DNA of 9,623 nucleotides from assembly GCA_964634605.1 (NCBI GenBank), contig CAZWLJ010000067.1, positions 1 through 9,623 of the forward strand. Direction: 5' to 3'. This stretch comes from UPXZ01 sp964634605 (GTDB lineage: Bacteria; Bacteroidota; Bacteroidia; Bacteroidales; Paludibacteraceae). The notes beneath the pieces were generated by a model, which was not told the DNA's origin, made no database searches, and was given only the letters and a program-made list of their open reading frames with translations. Positions 1-5,512 of this stretch are shown piece after piece (the stretch's first letter is position 1; each line of letters starts with the position of its first letter). Both the position numbers and the translations under genes were made by a program.

Positions 1-54
1 TTTACGAACTTTATGAACTTTACGAACTTTACGAACTTTACGAACTTTACGAAC
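1..54. repeat. Nonamer tandem array, TTTACGAAC x6
   Basis: Six contiguous copies of the 9-mer TTTACGAAC fill the left edge; the second copy has one C-to-T change (TTTATGAAC). The array may continue to the left of the window. Its last copy overlaps the 3' end of the peroxiredoxin gene: on the minus strand the repeat supplies the TAA stop and the two last serine codons. I see no hairpin and no known element here. Confidence 0.95.
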
Positions 55-505
55 TCATTACCTGTTTCCCGTGCTCTTTCGTATTCACTTCTTTCGGTGA
101 AATGATTTTTTCGATAATACCGTTTTCGCCGATAATAAATGTGGTTCGGAGCATTCCCATGTAAGGTTTACCATAGAGTTTCTTTTCGCCCCAGGTACCG
201 AAGAGTTCCGAAAGCGTCTTGTCGCCGTCGCTGATCAGGTTGAAGGGCAGGTCGAATTTTTGGATAAATTTTTGGTGCGAAGTGGTGCTGTCCACGCTTA
301 CGCCAAGTACTTCATACCCTTTGCTGCGCAAATCAGCATACTCATCGCGCAGACTGCATGCCTGAGCCGTGCAACCGGGAGTATTATCTTTCGGATAAAA
401 ATAAAGAACCAGTTTTTTTCCTGCAAAATCAGCCAGCCTGATTTCCTTTCCGTCCTGATTGATGCCCAGTATTTCCGGGGCTTTATCTCCAACTTGTAGT
501 GCCAT
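47..505 (-). CDS. bcp: Bcp-type thiol peroxidase (peroxiredoxin)
   Basis: This gene encodes a 152-residue thioredoxin-dependent peroxiredoxin of the Bcp/PrxQ subfamily, a cytoplasmic enzyme that reduces hydrogen peroxide and organic hydroperoxides. The active-site segment NTPGCTAQACSLRD (residues 41-54) carries the peroxidatic Cys45 and a resolving cysteine five residues on, Cys50, as in the two-cysteine Bcp type. Thr42 and Arg120 (in RTTFII) are the other expected active-site residues. The length is typical of full-length Bcp. The start MALQVGDKAPE matches the usual family N-terminus; no Shine-Dalgarno is evident. The last residues, SS, are encoded by the nonamer array, so the natural C-terminus has probably been slightly remodelled by it. 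A terminator on the same strand (571-607) and a -7-like box at 532-539 suggest transcription separate from the gene upstream. The family call is firm; the exact reductant is inferred. Confidence 0.96.
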   Translation of the reverse strand: MALQVGDKAPEILGINQDGKEIRLADFAGKKLVLYFYPKDNTPGCTAQACSLRDEYADLRSKGYEVLGVSVDSTTSHQKFIQKFDLPFNLISDGDKTLSELFGTWGEKKLYGKPYMGMLRTTFIIGENGIIEKIISPKEVNTKEHGKQVMSS

Positions 506-531
506 ATTGTTTCGTTTTTGGATTTTGTTTT

Positions 532-539
532 CAAAGTTA
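532..539 (-). promoter_or_regulatory. Candidate Bacteroidota -7 box for bcp
   Basis: On the minus strand TAACTTTG matches the Bacteroidota -7 consensus TAnnTTTG and lies 26 bp upstream of the bcp start codon. No convincing TTG-type -33 box is seen at the expected distance, so the call rests on the -7 box and its position between the upstream terminator and the gene. Confidence 0.5.
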
Positions 540-570
540 ATTCATTTTCAGTAATATTGGTGAAGTATTG

Positions 571-607
571 TAAAAAAAAATGCCGGAATGATTTGTTCAA
601 ACCGGCA
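571..607 (-). terminator. Rho-independent terminator after the GlsB-like gene
   Basis: Read on the minus strand, TGCCGG (607-602) and CCGGCA (586-581) form a 6-bp GC-rich stem around a 15-nt loop, followed directly by nine Ts (580-572). It lies 24 bp past the stop of the 631-882 gene and upstream of bcp. The stem is short but the T-tract is strong. Confidence 0.75.
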
Positions 608-630
608 CCTTCAGGCAAAACGTCTTTAAA

Positions 631-882
631 TTACCTTTTCTTCATTTTTCCATAAAGCCAGAGCAGCAATATGGAACCACCCACTGCAAGCAGCAGATTT
701 TTAATACTGAATGAATCTACTGCTCCCCATCCGAGAAGTGAGCCCACCAGTCCTCCGACGAATGCACCGCCTATTCCCAGCAGAATAGTAATAATCCAGC
801 CTCCGGGATCAGGACCCGGATGAATAGCCTTGGCAATGGCACCGGCAACTAAACCTAATAAAATCCAGCTTAAAATTCCCAT
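631..882 (-). CDS. GlsB/YeaQ/YmgE-family small membrane protein
   Basis: This 83-residue, very hydrophobic protein belongs to the transglycosylase-associated (GlsB/YeaQ/YmgE) family of inner-membrane proteins, which are often stress-induced and whose biochemical role is unknown. Three membrane segments are visible: about residues 3-20, 29-52 and 62-78. The family signature is the HPGPDPGG turn after the first helix (21-28), followed by a glycine-rich second helix (LLGIGGAFVGGLVGSLLG). The C-terminus is a short basic tail, KMKKR. The length is typical and there is no signal peptide. The ATG at 882 gives the expected MGILSWILLG start. A terminator directly follows. Upstream lies the heptamer-bearing spacer to gdhA, in which I find no good TAnnTTTG promoter, so its promoter is not identified. 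Having a peroxiredoxin gene next door fits a stress theme, but that link is only positional. Confidence 0.9.
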   Translation of the reverse strand: MGILSWILLGLVAGAIAKAIHPGPDPGGWIITILLGIGGAFVGGLVGSLLGWGAVDSFSIKNLLLAVGGSILLLWLYGKMKKR

Positions 883-899
883 AATGATTTATTCTTTTT

Positions 900-920
900 G
901 ATTTACGATTTACGATTTAC
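900..920. repeat. Heptamer array, GATTTAC x3
   Basis: Three perfect copies of GATTTAC lie just upstream of the GlsB-like gene. They are inverted relative to the heptamers at 1023-1050 (reverse complement GTAAATC), so a transcript crossing the spacer could pair the two arrays across about 100 nt. The 883-1049 spacer otherwise shows only AT-rich DNA. Confidence 0.85.
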
Positions 921-1022
921 AATTGAAAAAATTATTTTTTAAGTCTTTCAATGATTTTATAACAACCGAAAATAATATAAGTTCAATCATTTTGAAATTT
1001 CACAATTCAGGAACAAACCAAT

Positions 1023-1050
1023 CGTAAATCTAAAATTGTAAATTGTACAT
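1023..1050. repeat. Degenerate heptamer array at the gdhA 3' end
   Basis: Four in-phase heptamers CGTAAAT, CTAAAAT, TGTAAAT and TGTACAT abut the gdhA stop; the last base is shared with the stop codon. The words are related to the reverse complement of the GATTTAC array at 900-920. Confidence 0.7.
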
Positions 1051-2387
1051 CAAAGTATTCCCTGTGCCATCATGGCTTTGGCCACCTTCATAAATCCGGC
1101 AATGTTGGCGCCTTTCACGTAGTTTACGTATCCGTCGGCTTCGGTGCCATATTTAATGCATGCTTCGTGGATGTCGCCCATGATGCGCTGCAGTTTTGCA
1201 TCCACTTCTTCGCGGGTCCAGTTCAGACGCATGGAGTTTTGAGTCATTTCAAGTCCTGAAGTGGCTACTCCGCCAGCGTTAGCAGCTTTACCAGGAGCGT
1301 ACAGAATTTTGTTTTTCAGGAAAACTTCCACGGCTTCGGGAGTCGAAGGCATGTTGGCTCCTTCTGAAACGGCAAAACAGCCGTTGTTAACCAGCGTGAG
1401 GGCATCTTCGCCTGTGAGTTCGTTCTGAGTGGCCGAAGGCAGTGCAATGGTGCATTTTTCACCCCAGGGACGGGCGCCTTCCACATATTTGCATCCGTAT
1501 TTCTCGGCATATTCGCGGATACGTCCGCGGTATACATTCTTCAGTTCAAATATATAAGCCAGTTTTTCACTGTCGATACCATCCGGATCATAGATATAAC
1601 CGTTGCTGTCGGAAAGTGTAACTACTTTTCCACCCAGTTCGAGCACTTTCTCGGCTGTGTAGGTTGCCACATTTCCCGAACCGGAAATAGCTACCACTTG
1701 TCCTTTCAGGTCGGTGATTCCTTTGGTTTTCAGCATATTCATCAGGAAATAAATGTTGCCGTATCCGGTTGCTTCAGGCCGGATAAGCGATCCGCCGAAT
1801 TCAAGTCCTTTTCCCGTGAATGTTCCGGTATTTTCGCGGGCAAGTTTTTTGTACATACCGTACATGTAAGCCACCTCGCGTCCGCCTACGCCGATATCAC
1901 CTGCAGGTACATCCGTATCGGGTCCTATGTGGTTCCACAGTTCGGTCATCAGTGCCTGGCAAAATCGCATCACTTCGTTGTTGGATTTTCCTTTGGGATT
2001 GAAATCGGAACCTCCCTTGGCGCCGCCCATGGGCAGGGTGGTGAGGGCATTTTTGAAAGTCTGCTCGAAGGCAAGGAACTTCAGAATGGAAGGACATACG
2101 GATGCATGAAAACGCATTCCGCCTTTGTAAGGTCCTATCGCGTTGTTATGTTGGATACGGTAAGCCATATTGGTTTGCACATTGCCATTGTCATCAACCC
2201 ACGTTACGCGGAACGAGAACATGCGGTCGGGGATGCATAATCTTTCAATCAGATTTTGTTTTTCAAACTCAGGATGTGCGTTGTACACCTCTTCAATCGA
2301 TTCGAGAACTTCATGAACTGCCTGGTGATACTCAGATTCATTGGGGAATCTTCTTTTCAAATCATTTAAAACGTCTTCGGTTTTCAT
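1050..2387 (-). CDS. gdhA: Glutamate dehydrogenase, hexameric Bacteroides type, probably NADP-dependent
   Basis: GdhA catalyses reversible reductive amination of 2-oxoglutarate with ammonium to L-glutamate in the cytoplasm, a main ammonium-assimilation route in Bacteroidota. From the ATG at 2387 the protein has 445 residues, the usual length of the small hexameric class. The substrate domain carries GPYKGGMRFH (about 85-94), LPMGGAKGGSDF with the catalytic lysine near 124, and DVPAGDIGVGGREV with the catalytic Asp near 164. The dinucleotide-binding domain has GSGNVA (236-241) and the strand-end SDS (259-261). PGKAANAGGVATSGLEM and the GFMKVAKAMMAQGI C-terminus are near-identical to what I recall of Bacteroides GDH. 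An in-frame TTG at 2396 would add three residues, but the ATG fits the family better. NADP preference is inferred from family resemblance. It has its own promoter, divergent from tRNA-Ser, and no clear downstream terminator. Confidence 0.96.
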   Translation of the reverse strand: MKTEDVLNDLKRRFPNESEYHQAVHEVLESIEEVYNAHPEFEKQNLIERLCIPDRMFSFRVTWVDDNGNVQTNMAYRIQHNNAIGPYKGGMRFHASVCPSILKFLAFEQTFKNALTTLPMGGAKGGSDFNPKGKSNNEVMRFCQALMTELWNHIGPDTDVPAGDIGVGGREVAYMYGMYKKLARENTGTFTGKGLEFGGSLIRPEATGYGNIYFLMNMLKTKGITDLKGQVVAISGSGNVATYTAEKVLELGGKVVTLSDSNGYIYDPDGIDSEKLAYIFELKNVYRGRIREYAEKYGCKYVEGARPWGEKCTIALPSATQNELTGEDALTLVNNGCFAVSEGANMPSTPEAVEVFLKNKILYAPGKAANAGGVATSGLEMTQNSMRLNWTREEVDAKLQRIMGDIHEACIKYGTEADGYVNYVKGANIAGFMKVAKAMMAQGIL

Positions 2388-2437
2388 TAGATACAAAAAT
2401 AATTGTTAAGTGAATTGTGTGAAAAAAATTTCGGGTG

Positions 2438-2468
2438 CAAAGTTACAATAATTAATTATTACACAAAA
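2438..2468 (-). promoter_or_regulatory. Bacteroidota-type promoter of gdhA
   Basis: On the minus strand a TTTTG -33 box (2468-2464) is followed after 18 bp by TAACTTTG (2445-2438), matching TAnnTTTG. Transcription would start about 7 nt further on, giving a leader of roughly 40-45 nt before the ATG at 2387. Confidence 0.78.
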
Positions 2469-2570
2469 ATAAATATCATATCAATTTTATTCAAGTCAAA
2501 TAACTTACAAAAAATCTCAAAAAGCAGATGGAATCTCTGTTAAATGTCATTTGCAATTAAAATTAAAATA

Positions 2571-2603
2571 TTTTGCATCAATGAAATAAAAAAGGTAATT
2601 TTG
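2571..2603 (+). promoter_or_regulatory. Bacteroidota-type promoter of tRNA-Ser
   Basis: TTTTG (2571-2575), a 20-bp spacer and TAATTTTG (2596-2603) match the -33/-7 pattern. The start site would fall around 2610, just before the mature tRNA. It faces away from the gdhA promoter, so 2438-2603 is a divergent promoter region. Confidence 0.8.
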
Positions 2604-2616
2604 CAAACCGATTCAG

Positions 2617-2703
2617 GGAAAGCTGCCAGAGTGGTCGATCGGGCCGCACTCGAAATGCGGTGTACGGGTGACTGTACCGGGGGTTCGAATCCCTCGCTTT
2701 CCG
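2617..2703 (+). tRNA. tRNA-Ser (anticodon CGA)
   Basis: An 87-nt class II tRNA. The acceptor GGAAAGC (2617-2623) pairs with GCTTTCC (2696-2702), and the discriminator is G2703. The anticodon stem CCGCA/TGCGG encloses CTCGAAA, giving anticodon CGA (2651-2653) for the codon UCG. The long variable arm forms a 6-bp stem GTACGG/CTGTAC with one G-T pair around a GTGA loop, diagnostic of tRNA-Ser. The T arm is GGGGG-TTCGAAT-CCCTC. The CCA end is not encoded. Confidence 0.97.
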
Positions 2704-2712
2704 CTTAATTGC

Positions 2713-2757
2713 AATTAAATCCCGAAAACAAGGTTTTGTTTCGGGATTTAATTTTTT
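2713..2757 (+). terminator. Rho-independent terminator of tRNA-Ser
   Basis: AATTAAATCCCGAAA (2713-2727) pairs perfectly with TTTCGGGATTTAATT (2739-2753) around an 11-nt loop, running into six Ts (2752-2757). It starts 10 nt after the tRNA. The 15-bp stem and T-tract make a strong terminator. Confidence 0.9.
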
Positions 2758-2802
2758 CAACGAAATCTGTATTTTGTATTCCAAACGTCTTTGTTCACTT
2801 CG

Positions 2803-2829
2803 GCTGCGCTTAGTGCGGCGTTTTGTTTT
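2803..2829 (+). terminator. Weak hairpin plus T-rich tract
   Basis: GCTGCGC (2803-2809) can pair with GTGCGGC (2813-2819) through seven pairs, two of them G-U, with a 3-nt loop, followed by TTTTGTTTT. It could be a backup terminator after tRNA-Ser. The sequence also recalls a short palindromic intergenic repeat I associate with Bacteroidota genomes, so a dispersed-repeat origin is possible. Confidence 0.35.
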
Positions 2830-2851
2830 AAATATCTTTTTCTGAGAAATA

Positions 2852-3052
2852 ATGAAAAATAAACTTTGTCCTCAATGCAAAATACGCCGTTTTCAGGTGA
2901 AAAATGAGCGTGGTGAATCTGTGGTAGTTACCGTATCGGAAAAAAACGAAATTATTCCGGTTCATCCGGAGGAATCGCTTGAGGGATTTGATCTTACCGT
3001 GTTGTATTGTTTGGGTTGCTCGTGGAAGGGGAGTGTTAATAAGCTGATTTGA
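2852..3052 (+). CDS. Small zinc-ribbon-like protein, function unknown
   Basis: This 66-residue protein has two CxxC knuckles, CPQC (Cys6, Cys9) near the N-terminus and CLGC (Cys53, Cys56) near the C-terminus, about 43 residues apart. That is the layout of a small zinc ribbon. Between them lies a strand-like stretch (SVVVTVSEKNEIIPVHP) followed by an acidic segment; no membrane segment or signal peptide is present, so it should be cytoplasmic. I recall small uncharacterised Bacteroidota proteins with a similar MKNKLCPQCKIRRF start, but cannot assign a function. The ATG is preceded by an A-rich leader without a Shine-Dalgarno, normal for this phylum. No promoter is obvious; the heptamer array starts 50 bp after the stop. 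Nucleic-acid binding is possible for such ribbons but is not shown by the sequence. Confidence 0.78.
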   Translation: MKNKLCPQCKIRRFQVKNERGESVVVTVSEKNEIIPVHPEESLEGFDLTVLYCLGCSWKGSVNKLI

Positions 3053-3102
3053 AGCGCTGCTCTCCGAATGAGAGTTGCCAGAAGAGTTGAATACTAAGCT
3101 TT

Positions 3103-3200
3103 CAGCTATCAGCTATCAGCTATTAGTTCTCAGTTCTCAGAACCCAGAACTCGTAACTTGAAACTTGAAACTCAATAGTCAGAACTCAAAACTCAAAACT
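3103..3200. repeat. Exactly phased array of 14 degenerate heptamers
   Basis: The 98 bp divide exactly into 14 heptamers: CAGCTAT x3, TAGTTCT, CAGTTCT, CAGAACC, CAGAACT, CGTAACT, TGAAACT x2, CAATAGT, CAGAACT, CAAAACT x2. The words drift while the 7-bp phase is kept without an indel. Two further in-phase heptamers (GAATACT, AAGCTTT) may extend it left to 3089. It ends two bases before the GH130 start codon, so it forms that gene's entire immediate leader. Confidence 0.9.
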
Positions 3201-3202
3201 AT

Positions 3203-4159
3203 ATGCAAATTCCTTTTGAACCCCGCCCTGCCGGATGTACCGATATTATGTGGCGCTACAGCCTCAATCCGGTTATCGATCGTTATCACATTCCATCGTC
3301 CAACAGTATTTTCAACAGTGCAGTAGTGCCTTTTGGCGAAGGTTTCGCCGGAGTATTCCGTTGCGACAACAAAGCTGTACAGATGAATATCTTCGCCGGA
3401 TTCAGCAGCGATGGTATAAACTGGGAAATAAATCATGAACCCATTCAGTTCAGACCAGGCAATACCGGTATGATAGACAGCGAATACAAATACGATCCGC
3501 GTGTGGTGTGGATTGATGACCGTTACTGGATTACCTGGTGCAACGGCTACCACGGACCTACCATCGGAATAGGCTATACGTTCGATTTCAGGGAATTTTT
3601 CCAGTGCGAGAATGCATTCCTCCCTTTCAACCGCAACGGAGTATTGTTTCCGAAAAAAATTGACGGGAAATACGCCATGCTCAGCCGCCCCAGCGACAAC
3701 GGGCACACGCCGTTCGGTGATATTTACCTGAGTTACAGCCCCGATATGAAATACTGGGGCGAACATCGCTGTGTGATGAAAGTCACTCCTTTCCCCGAAA
3801 GTGCCTGGCAATGTACCAAAATAGGAGCCGGTCCCATTCCGATCCTGACTGACGAAGGCTGGTTGCTTTTTTATCACGGCGTAATCACTACCTGCAACGG
3901 ATTTCGTTATTCTATGGGAGCTGCATTGCTGGATACGGAGAATCCTGCAAAAGTGCTTCACCGTACCCGTGATTACCTTCTTGCACCGGCTGCATCTTAC
4001 GAACTTGCAGGCGATGTTCCGAACGTGGTTTTCCCGTGTGCCGCACTTGTTGAAAATAACAAAGTTGCCGTGTATTACGGTGCCGCCGATACGTGTGTGG
4101 GAGTTGCATTCGGATATATTGATGAAATTATTGCATTTATGAAAGAACGGGGGATATAA
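3203..4159 (+). CDS. GH130 enzyme, probable beta-1,4-mannosyl-GlcNAc phosphorylase
   Basis: A 318-residue glycoside hydrolase family 130 protein. GH130 enzymes have a five-bladed propeller fold and cleave beta-mannosides by inverting phosphorolysis or, in some subfamilies, hydrolysis. Seen here: SNSIFNSAVV (33-42), FRCD (52-55), YDPRVV with the probable general acid Asp98, WCNGYHGPTIG (112-122), FLPFNRNGVLFPKK (139-152), SRPSDNGHTPFGD (161-173), TKIGAGPIPI (205-214), YHG (224-226) and DVPNVVFPCAAL (271-282). Basic Arg144, Lys206 and His225 are present in motifs where phosphorylases bind phosphate; by recollection, hydrolytic members lack part of this set. The sequence recalls the Bacteroides mannosyl-GlcNAc phosphorylase BT1033. 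No signal peptide, so cytoplasmic, which fits phosphorolysis to mannose-1-phosphate. The downstream GH92 and transporter genes support an N-glycan role. The start is set by the family-like MQIPFEPRPA; the leader is the heptamer array. Substrate is inferred. Confidence 0.9.
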   Translation: MQIPFEPRPAGCTDIMWRYSLNPVIDRYHIPSSNSIFNSAVVPFGEGFAGVFRCDNKAVQMNIFAGFSSDGINWEINHEPIQFRPGNTGMIDSEYKYDPRVVWIDDRYWITWCNGYHGPTIGIGYTFDFREFFQCENAFLPFNRNGVLFPKKIDGKYAMLSRPSDNGHTPFGDIYLSYSPDMKYWGEHRCVMKVTPFPESAWQCTKIGAGPIPILTDEGWLLFYHGVITTCNGFRYSMGAALLDTENPAKVLHRTRDYLLAPAASYELAGDVPNVVFPCAALVENNKVAVYYGAADTCVGVAFGYIDEIIAFMKERGI

Positions 4160-4211
4160 AAAAGAAAGCCCCCAACTCCCTAAAGTGTGAGATTTAGTGC
4201 TCTGAATGAAA

Positions 4212-4230
4212 AGGTGCATAATACCGTTTC
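4212..4230 (+). repeat. Degenerate A-type hairpin remnant
   Basis: AGGTGCATAATACCGTTTC differs from the canonical AGGTGCGTAGCACCGTTTC at three positions that break the stem but keeps the CCGTTTC tail. It is the leftmost recognisable member of the hairpin array that fills most of the stretch from the GH130 stop to the transposase. Confidence 0.65.
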
Positions 4231-4262
4231 TGAAGAAAAAATTTATAAAGATGGTAATGAGG

Positions 4263-4327
4263 CGGTGCTACGCACCTTTATTCTGAAATTTTATTTTTCT
4301 ACAAATGAAGTCGCTGCTAACGCAGCT
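4263..4327 (-). repeat. REP-like hairpin pair, minus orientation (B + A2)
   Basis: Read on the minus strand, a B hairpin GCTGCGTTAGCAGC (4326-4313) is followed by the box TTCATTTGTAG (4309-4299) and then the A2 hairpin AGGTGCGTAGCACCG (4277-4263). The two hairpins start 50 bp apart, as in the four plus-strand modules, although here a B hairpin replaces A1 and the inner spacer is 21 instead of 23 nt. Confidence 0.85.
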
Positions 4328-4366
4328 TTGCATGTTTTGAAATGGCATTGATTTATTAATGAGAAA

Positions 4367-4431
4367 AGGTGCATAGCACCGATTCATTTGTAGCTAACAA
4401 ATATAATATGTAAGTTAGGTGCGTAGCACCG
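4367..4431 (+). repeat. REP-like hairpin pair A1-A2, module 1
   Basis: A1, AGGTGCATAGCACCG (4367-4381), the box TTCATTTGTAG, a 23-nt spacer, and A2, AGGTGCGTAGCACCG (4417-4431), followed by TTTCAGGAATTTCGAA. Each hairpin is a 5-bp stem GGTGC/GCACC with a 3-nt loop. The hairpins start exactly 50 bp apart. Confidence 0.9.
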
Positions 4432-4577
4432 TTTCAGGAATTTCGAATCAGGATTTCATAAATAATATTTAATTCAAAAAATAAAGCAAACACATTAATT
4501 AACAGATTCTTATCAGTAATGTCGCTGCTATCGCAGCTTTGCATGTTTTGAAATGGCATTGATTTATTTATGAGAAA

Positions 4578-4642
4578 AGGTGCATAGCACCGATTCATTT
4601 GTAGCTAACAAATATAATATGTAAGTTAGGTGCGTAGCACCG
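4578..4642 (+). repeat. REP-like hairpin pair A1-A2, module 2
   Basis: Identical in layout and sequence to module 1, shifted by 211 bp: A1 at 4578-4592, box, 23-nt spacer, A2 at 4628-4642. Confidence 0.9.
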
Positions 4643-4731
4643 TTTCAGGAATTTCGAATCAGGATTTCATAAATAATATTTAATTCAAAAAATAAAGCAA
4701 ACACATTAATTAACAGATTTTTATCAATAAA

Positions 4732-4748
4732 GTCGCTGCTAACGCAGC
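4732..4748 (+). repeat. Lone B hairpin, start of a decayed third unit
   Basis: GTCGCTGCTAACGCAGC is intact, exactly 211 bp after the previous B hairpin. The following sequence no longer matches the unit. A degenerate A hairpin, AGGTGCATGGCACTC (4802-4816), and a possible B remnant, AACGCAAC near 4838, lie further on, suggesting an older, eroded copy. Confidence 0.75.
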
Positions 4749-4895
4749 TTTTTATTGCTTCAAAAAATGTACATATTTCTGCAAACTAATAAAATAAAAA
4801 TAGGTGCATGGCACTCAATCATTTTTATTCAACTATAAACGCAACTTTTTAAAGATCCCAAAAACATCAACAACTACACGTTCTTTAGACATAAA

Positions 4896-4960
4896 AGGTG
4901 CATAGTACCTGTTCATTTGTAGTTAATGAATGAAAAATGAACACAAGGTGCGTAGCACCG
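4896..4960 (+). repeat. REP-like hairpin pair upstream of the transposase
   Basis: A1 is slightly degenerate (AGGTGCATAGTACCT, 4896-4910); then come the box TTCATTTGTAG, a diverged 23-nt spacer, and a perfect A2 (4946-4960) with its TTTC tail to 4964. The 50-bp spacing is kept although the spacer sequence differs from the tandem units. A2 ends 29 bp before the transposase start and faces the copy at 5471-5489. Confidence 0.9.
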
Positions 4961-4993
4961 TTTCAAAAAATAATTTTTTCAAAAAATAGTTAT

Positions 4994-5455
4994 ATGGCAA
5001 ATACGTACTCCCAATGTTATTTTCATCTGGTATTTTCACCAAAAAACCGAAACACCTTAATTGCCCAAAATTGGAAAGAAAACCTCGAACGTTACATGAC
5101 AACTTGCATACAAACCAGAAATCACAAACTCATTGCAATAAATGCACAACCTGATCATGTGCATATTTTTATTGGCTATTATCTGTCTGATTTAATTCCG
5201 GATTTAGTTGAAAATATTAAAACCGCAAGTACACAATGGATTAAAGAGAATAAATTTTGTAACTTCAAATTTGAATGGCAAAAAGGTTACGGAGCATTTA
5301 CTCATTCAAGATCTCAAATTGATCAGGTAGTAAAATATATTTTGAATCAGGAAAAACACCATAAGAAAAGAAGTTTCAGAGAAGAATATCTGGAAATCTT
5401 GCGAAAAAATGATGTCAGGTTTGATGAAAATTATGTATTTGATTTTTTTGATTGA
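4994..5455 (+). CDS. tnpA: HUH/Y1 transposase, IS200-like or RAYT-type
   Basis: A 153-residue single-strand transposase of the Y1 HUH superfamily. The metal-binding pair is His55-Val-His57 in PDHVHIFIG; the catalytic tyrosine is Tyr115 in VVKYILNQEKHH, with Gln119 four residues on, matching the Tyr/Gln helix of IS200/IS605 TnpA. FEWQKGYGAFTHS (94-106) and the acidic end FREEYLEILRKND are typical of Bacteroidota members. All key residues are intact. I start at the ATG at 4994 (MANTYSQCYF): the frame is open to 4937, but those extra 19 residues would be encoded by the hairpin itself. No partner gene such as tnpB is present. Identical 19-bp hairpin sequences flank the gene in inverted orientation, and the same hairpins are scattered around it. 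Classical IS200/IS605 elements instead have end hairpins in the same orientation. This favours a REP-associated (RAYT) enzyme; an IS200-like relative is the alternative. Confidence 0.92.
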   Translation: MANTYSQCYFHLVFSPKNRNTLIAQNWKENLERYMTTCIQTRNHKLIAINAQPDHVHIFIGYYLSDLIPDLVENIKTASTQWIKENKFCNFKFEWQKGYGAFTHSRSQIDQVVKYILNQEKHHKKRSFREEYLEILRKNDVRFDENYVFDFFD

Positions 5456-5470
5456 GATTATATTGTTAAT

Positions 5471-5489
5471 GAAACGGTGCTACGCACCT
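5471..5489 (-). repeat. A2 hairpin downstream of the transposase, inverted
   Basis: GAAACGGTGCTACGCACCT is the exact reverse complement of the 19 bp at 4946-4964 on the other side of tnpA. It starts 15 bp after the stop codon. Its module partner would fall inside the run of Ns. Confidence 0.9.
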
Positions 5490-5512
5490 TAATTAAAAAT
5501 TTGCATTTTTTC

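Larger units (their letters stand above)
4310..4731 (+). repeat. Two tandem 211-bp units
   Basis: 4310-4520 and 4521-4731 are direct repeats of exactly 211 bp with about five substitutions and no indels. Each holds a B hairpin (GTCGCTGCTAACGCAGC, with one A-to-T loop change in the second), an A1 hairpin, the TTCATTTGTAG box, an A2 hairpin and an 89-bp AT-rich tail. A third unit starts at 4732 with an intact B hairpin but diverges after about 20 bp. The low divergence suggests recent duplication. Confidence 0.95.

Noticed and set aside
1698..2240. Open frame of 180 codons on the plus strand
   Set aside because: Antisense shadow of gdhA without recognisable motifs.
2388..2396. TTG start for gdhA
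   Set aside because: The ATG at 2387 gives the usual MKTEDVL-type N-terminus and 445-residue length.
3060..3074. CTCTC/GAGAG hairpin after the zinc-ribbon gene as a terminator
   Set aside because: The 5-bp stem is weak and no T-tract follows.
3179..4219. Long open frame of 346 codons on the minus strand
   Set aside because: It lies antisense to the well-supported GH130 gene, starts in repeat DNA and shows no family motifs; it reflects codon bias of the real gene.
4937..4993. Upstream ATG for the transposase, adding 19 residues
   Set aside because: The extra residues would be encoded by the A2 hairpin; family proteins begin near MANTYSQ, at 4994.
4894..5512. Classical IS200/IS605 insertion sequence
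   Set aside because: Flanking hairpins are inverted rather than in the same orientation, and many copies lie outside the gene's flanks; I kept it only as the alternative to a RAYT.
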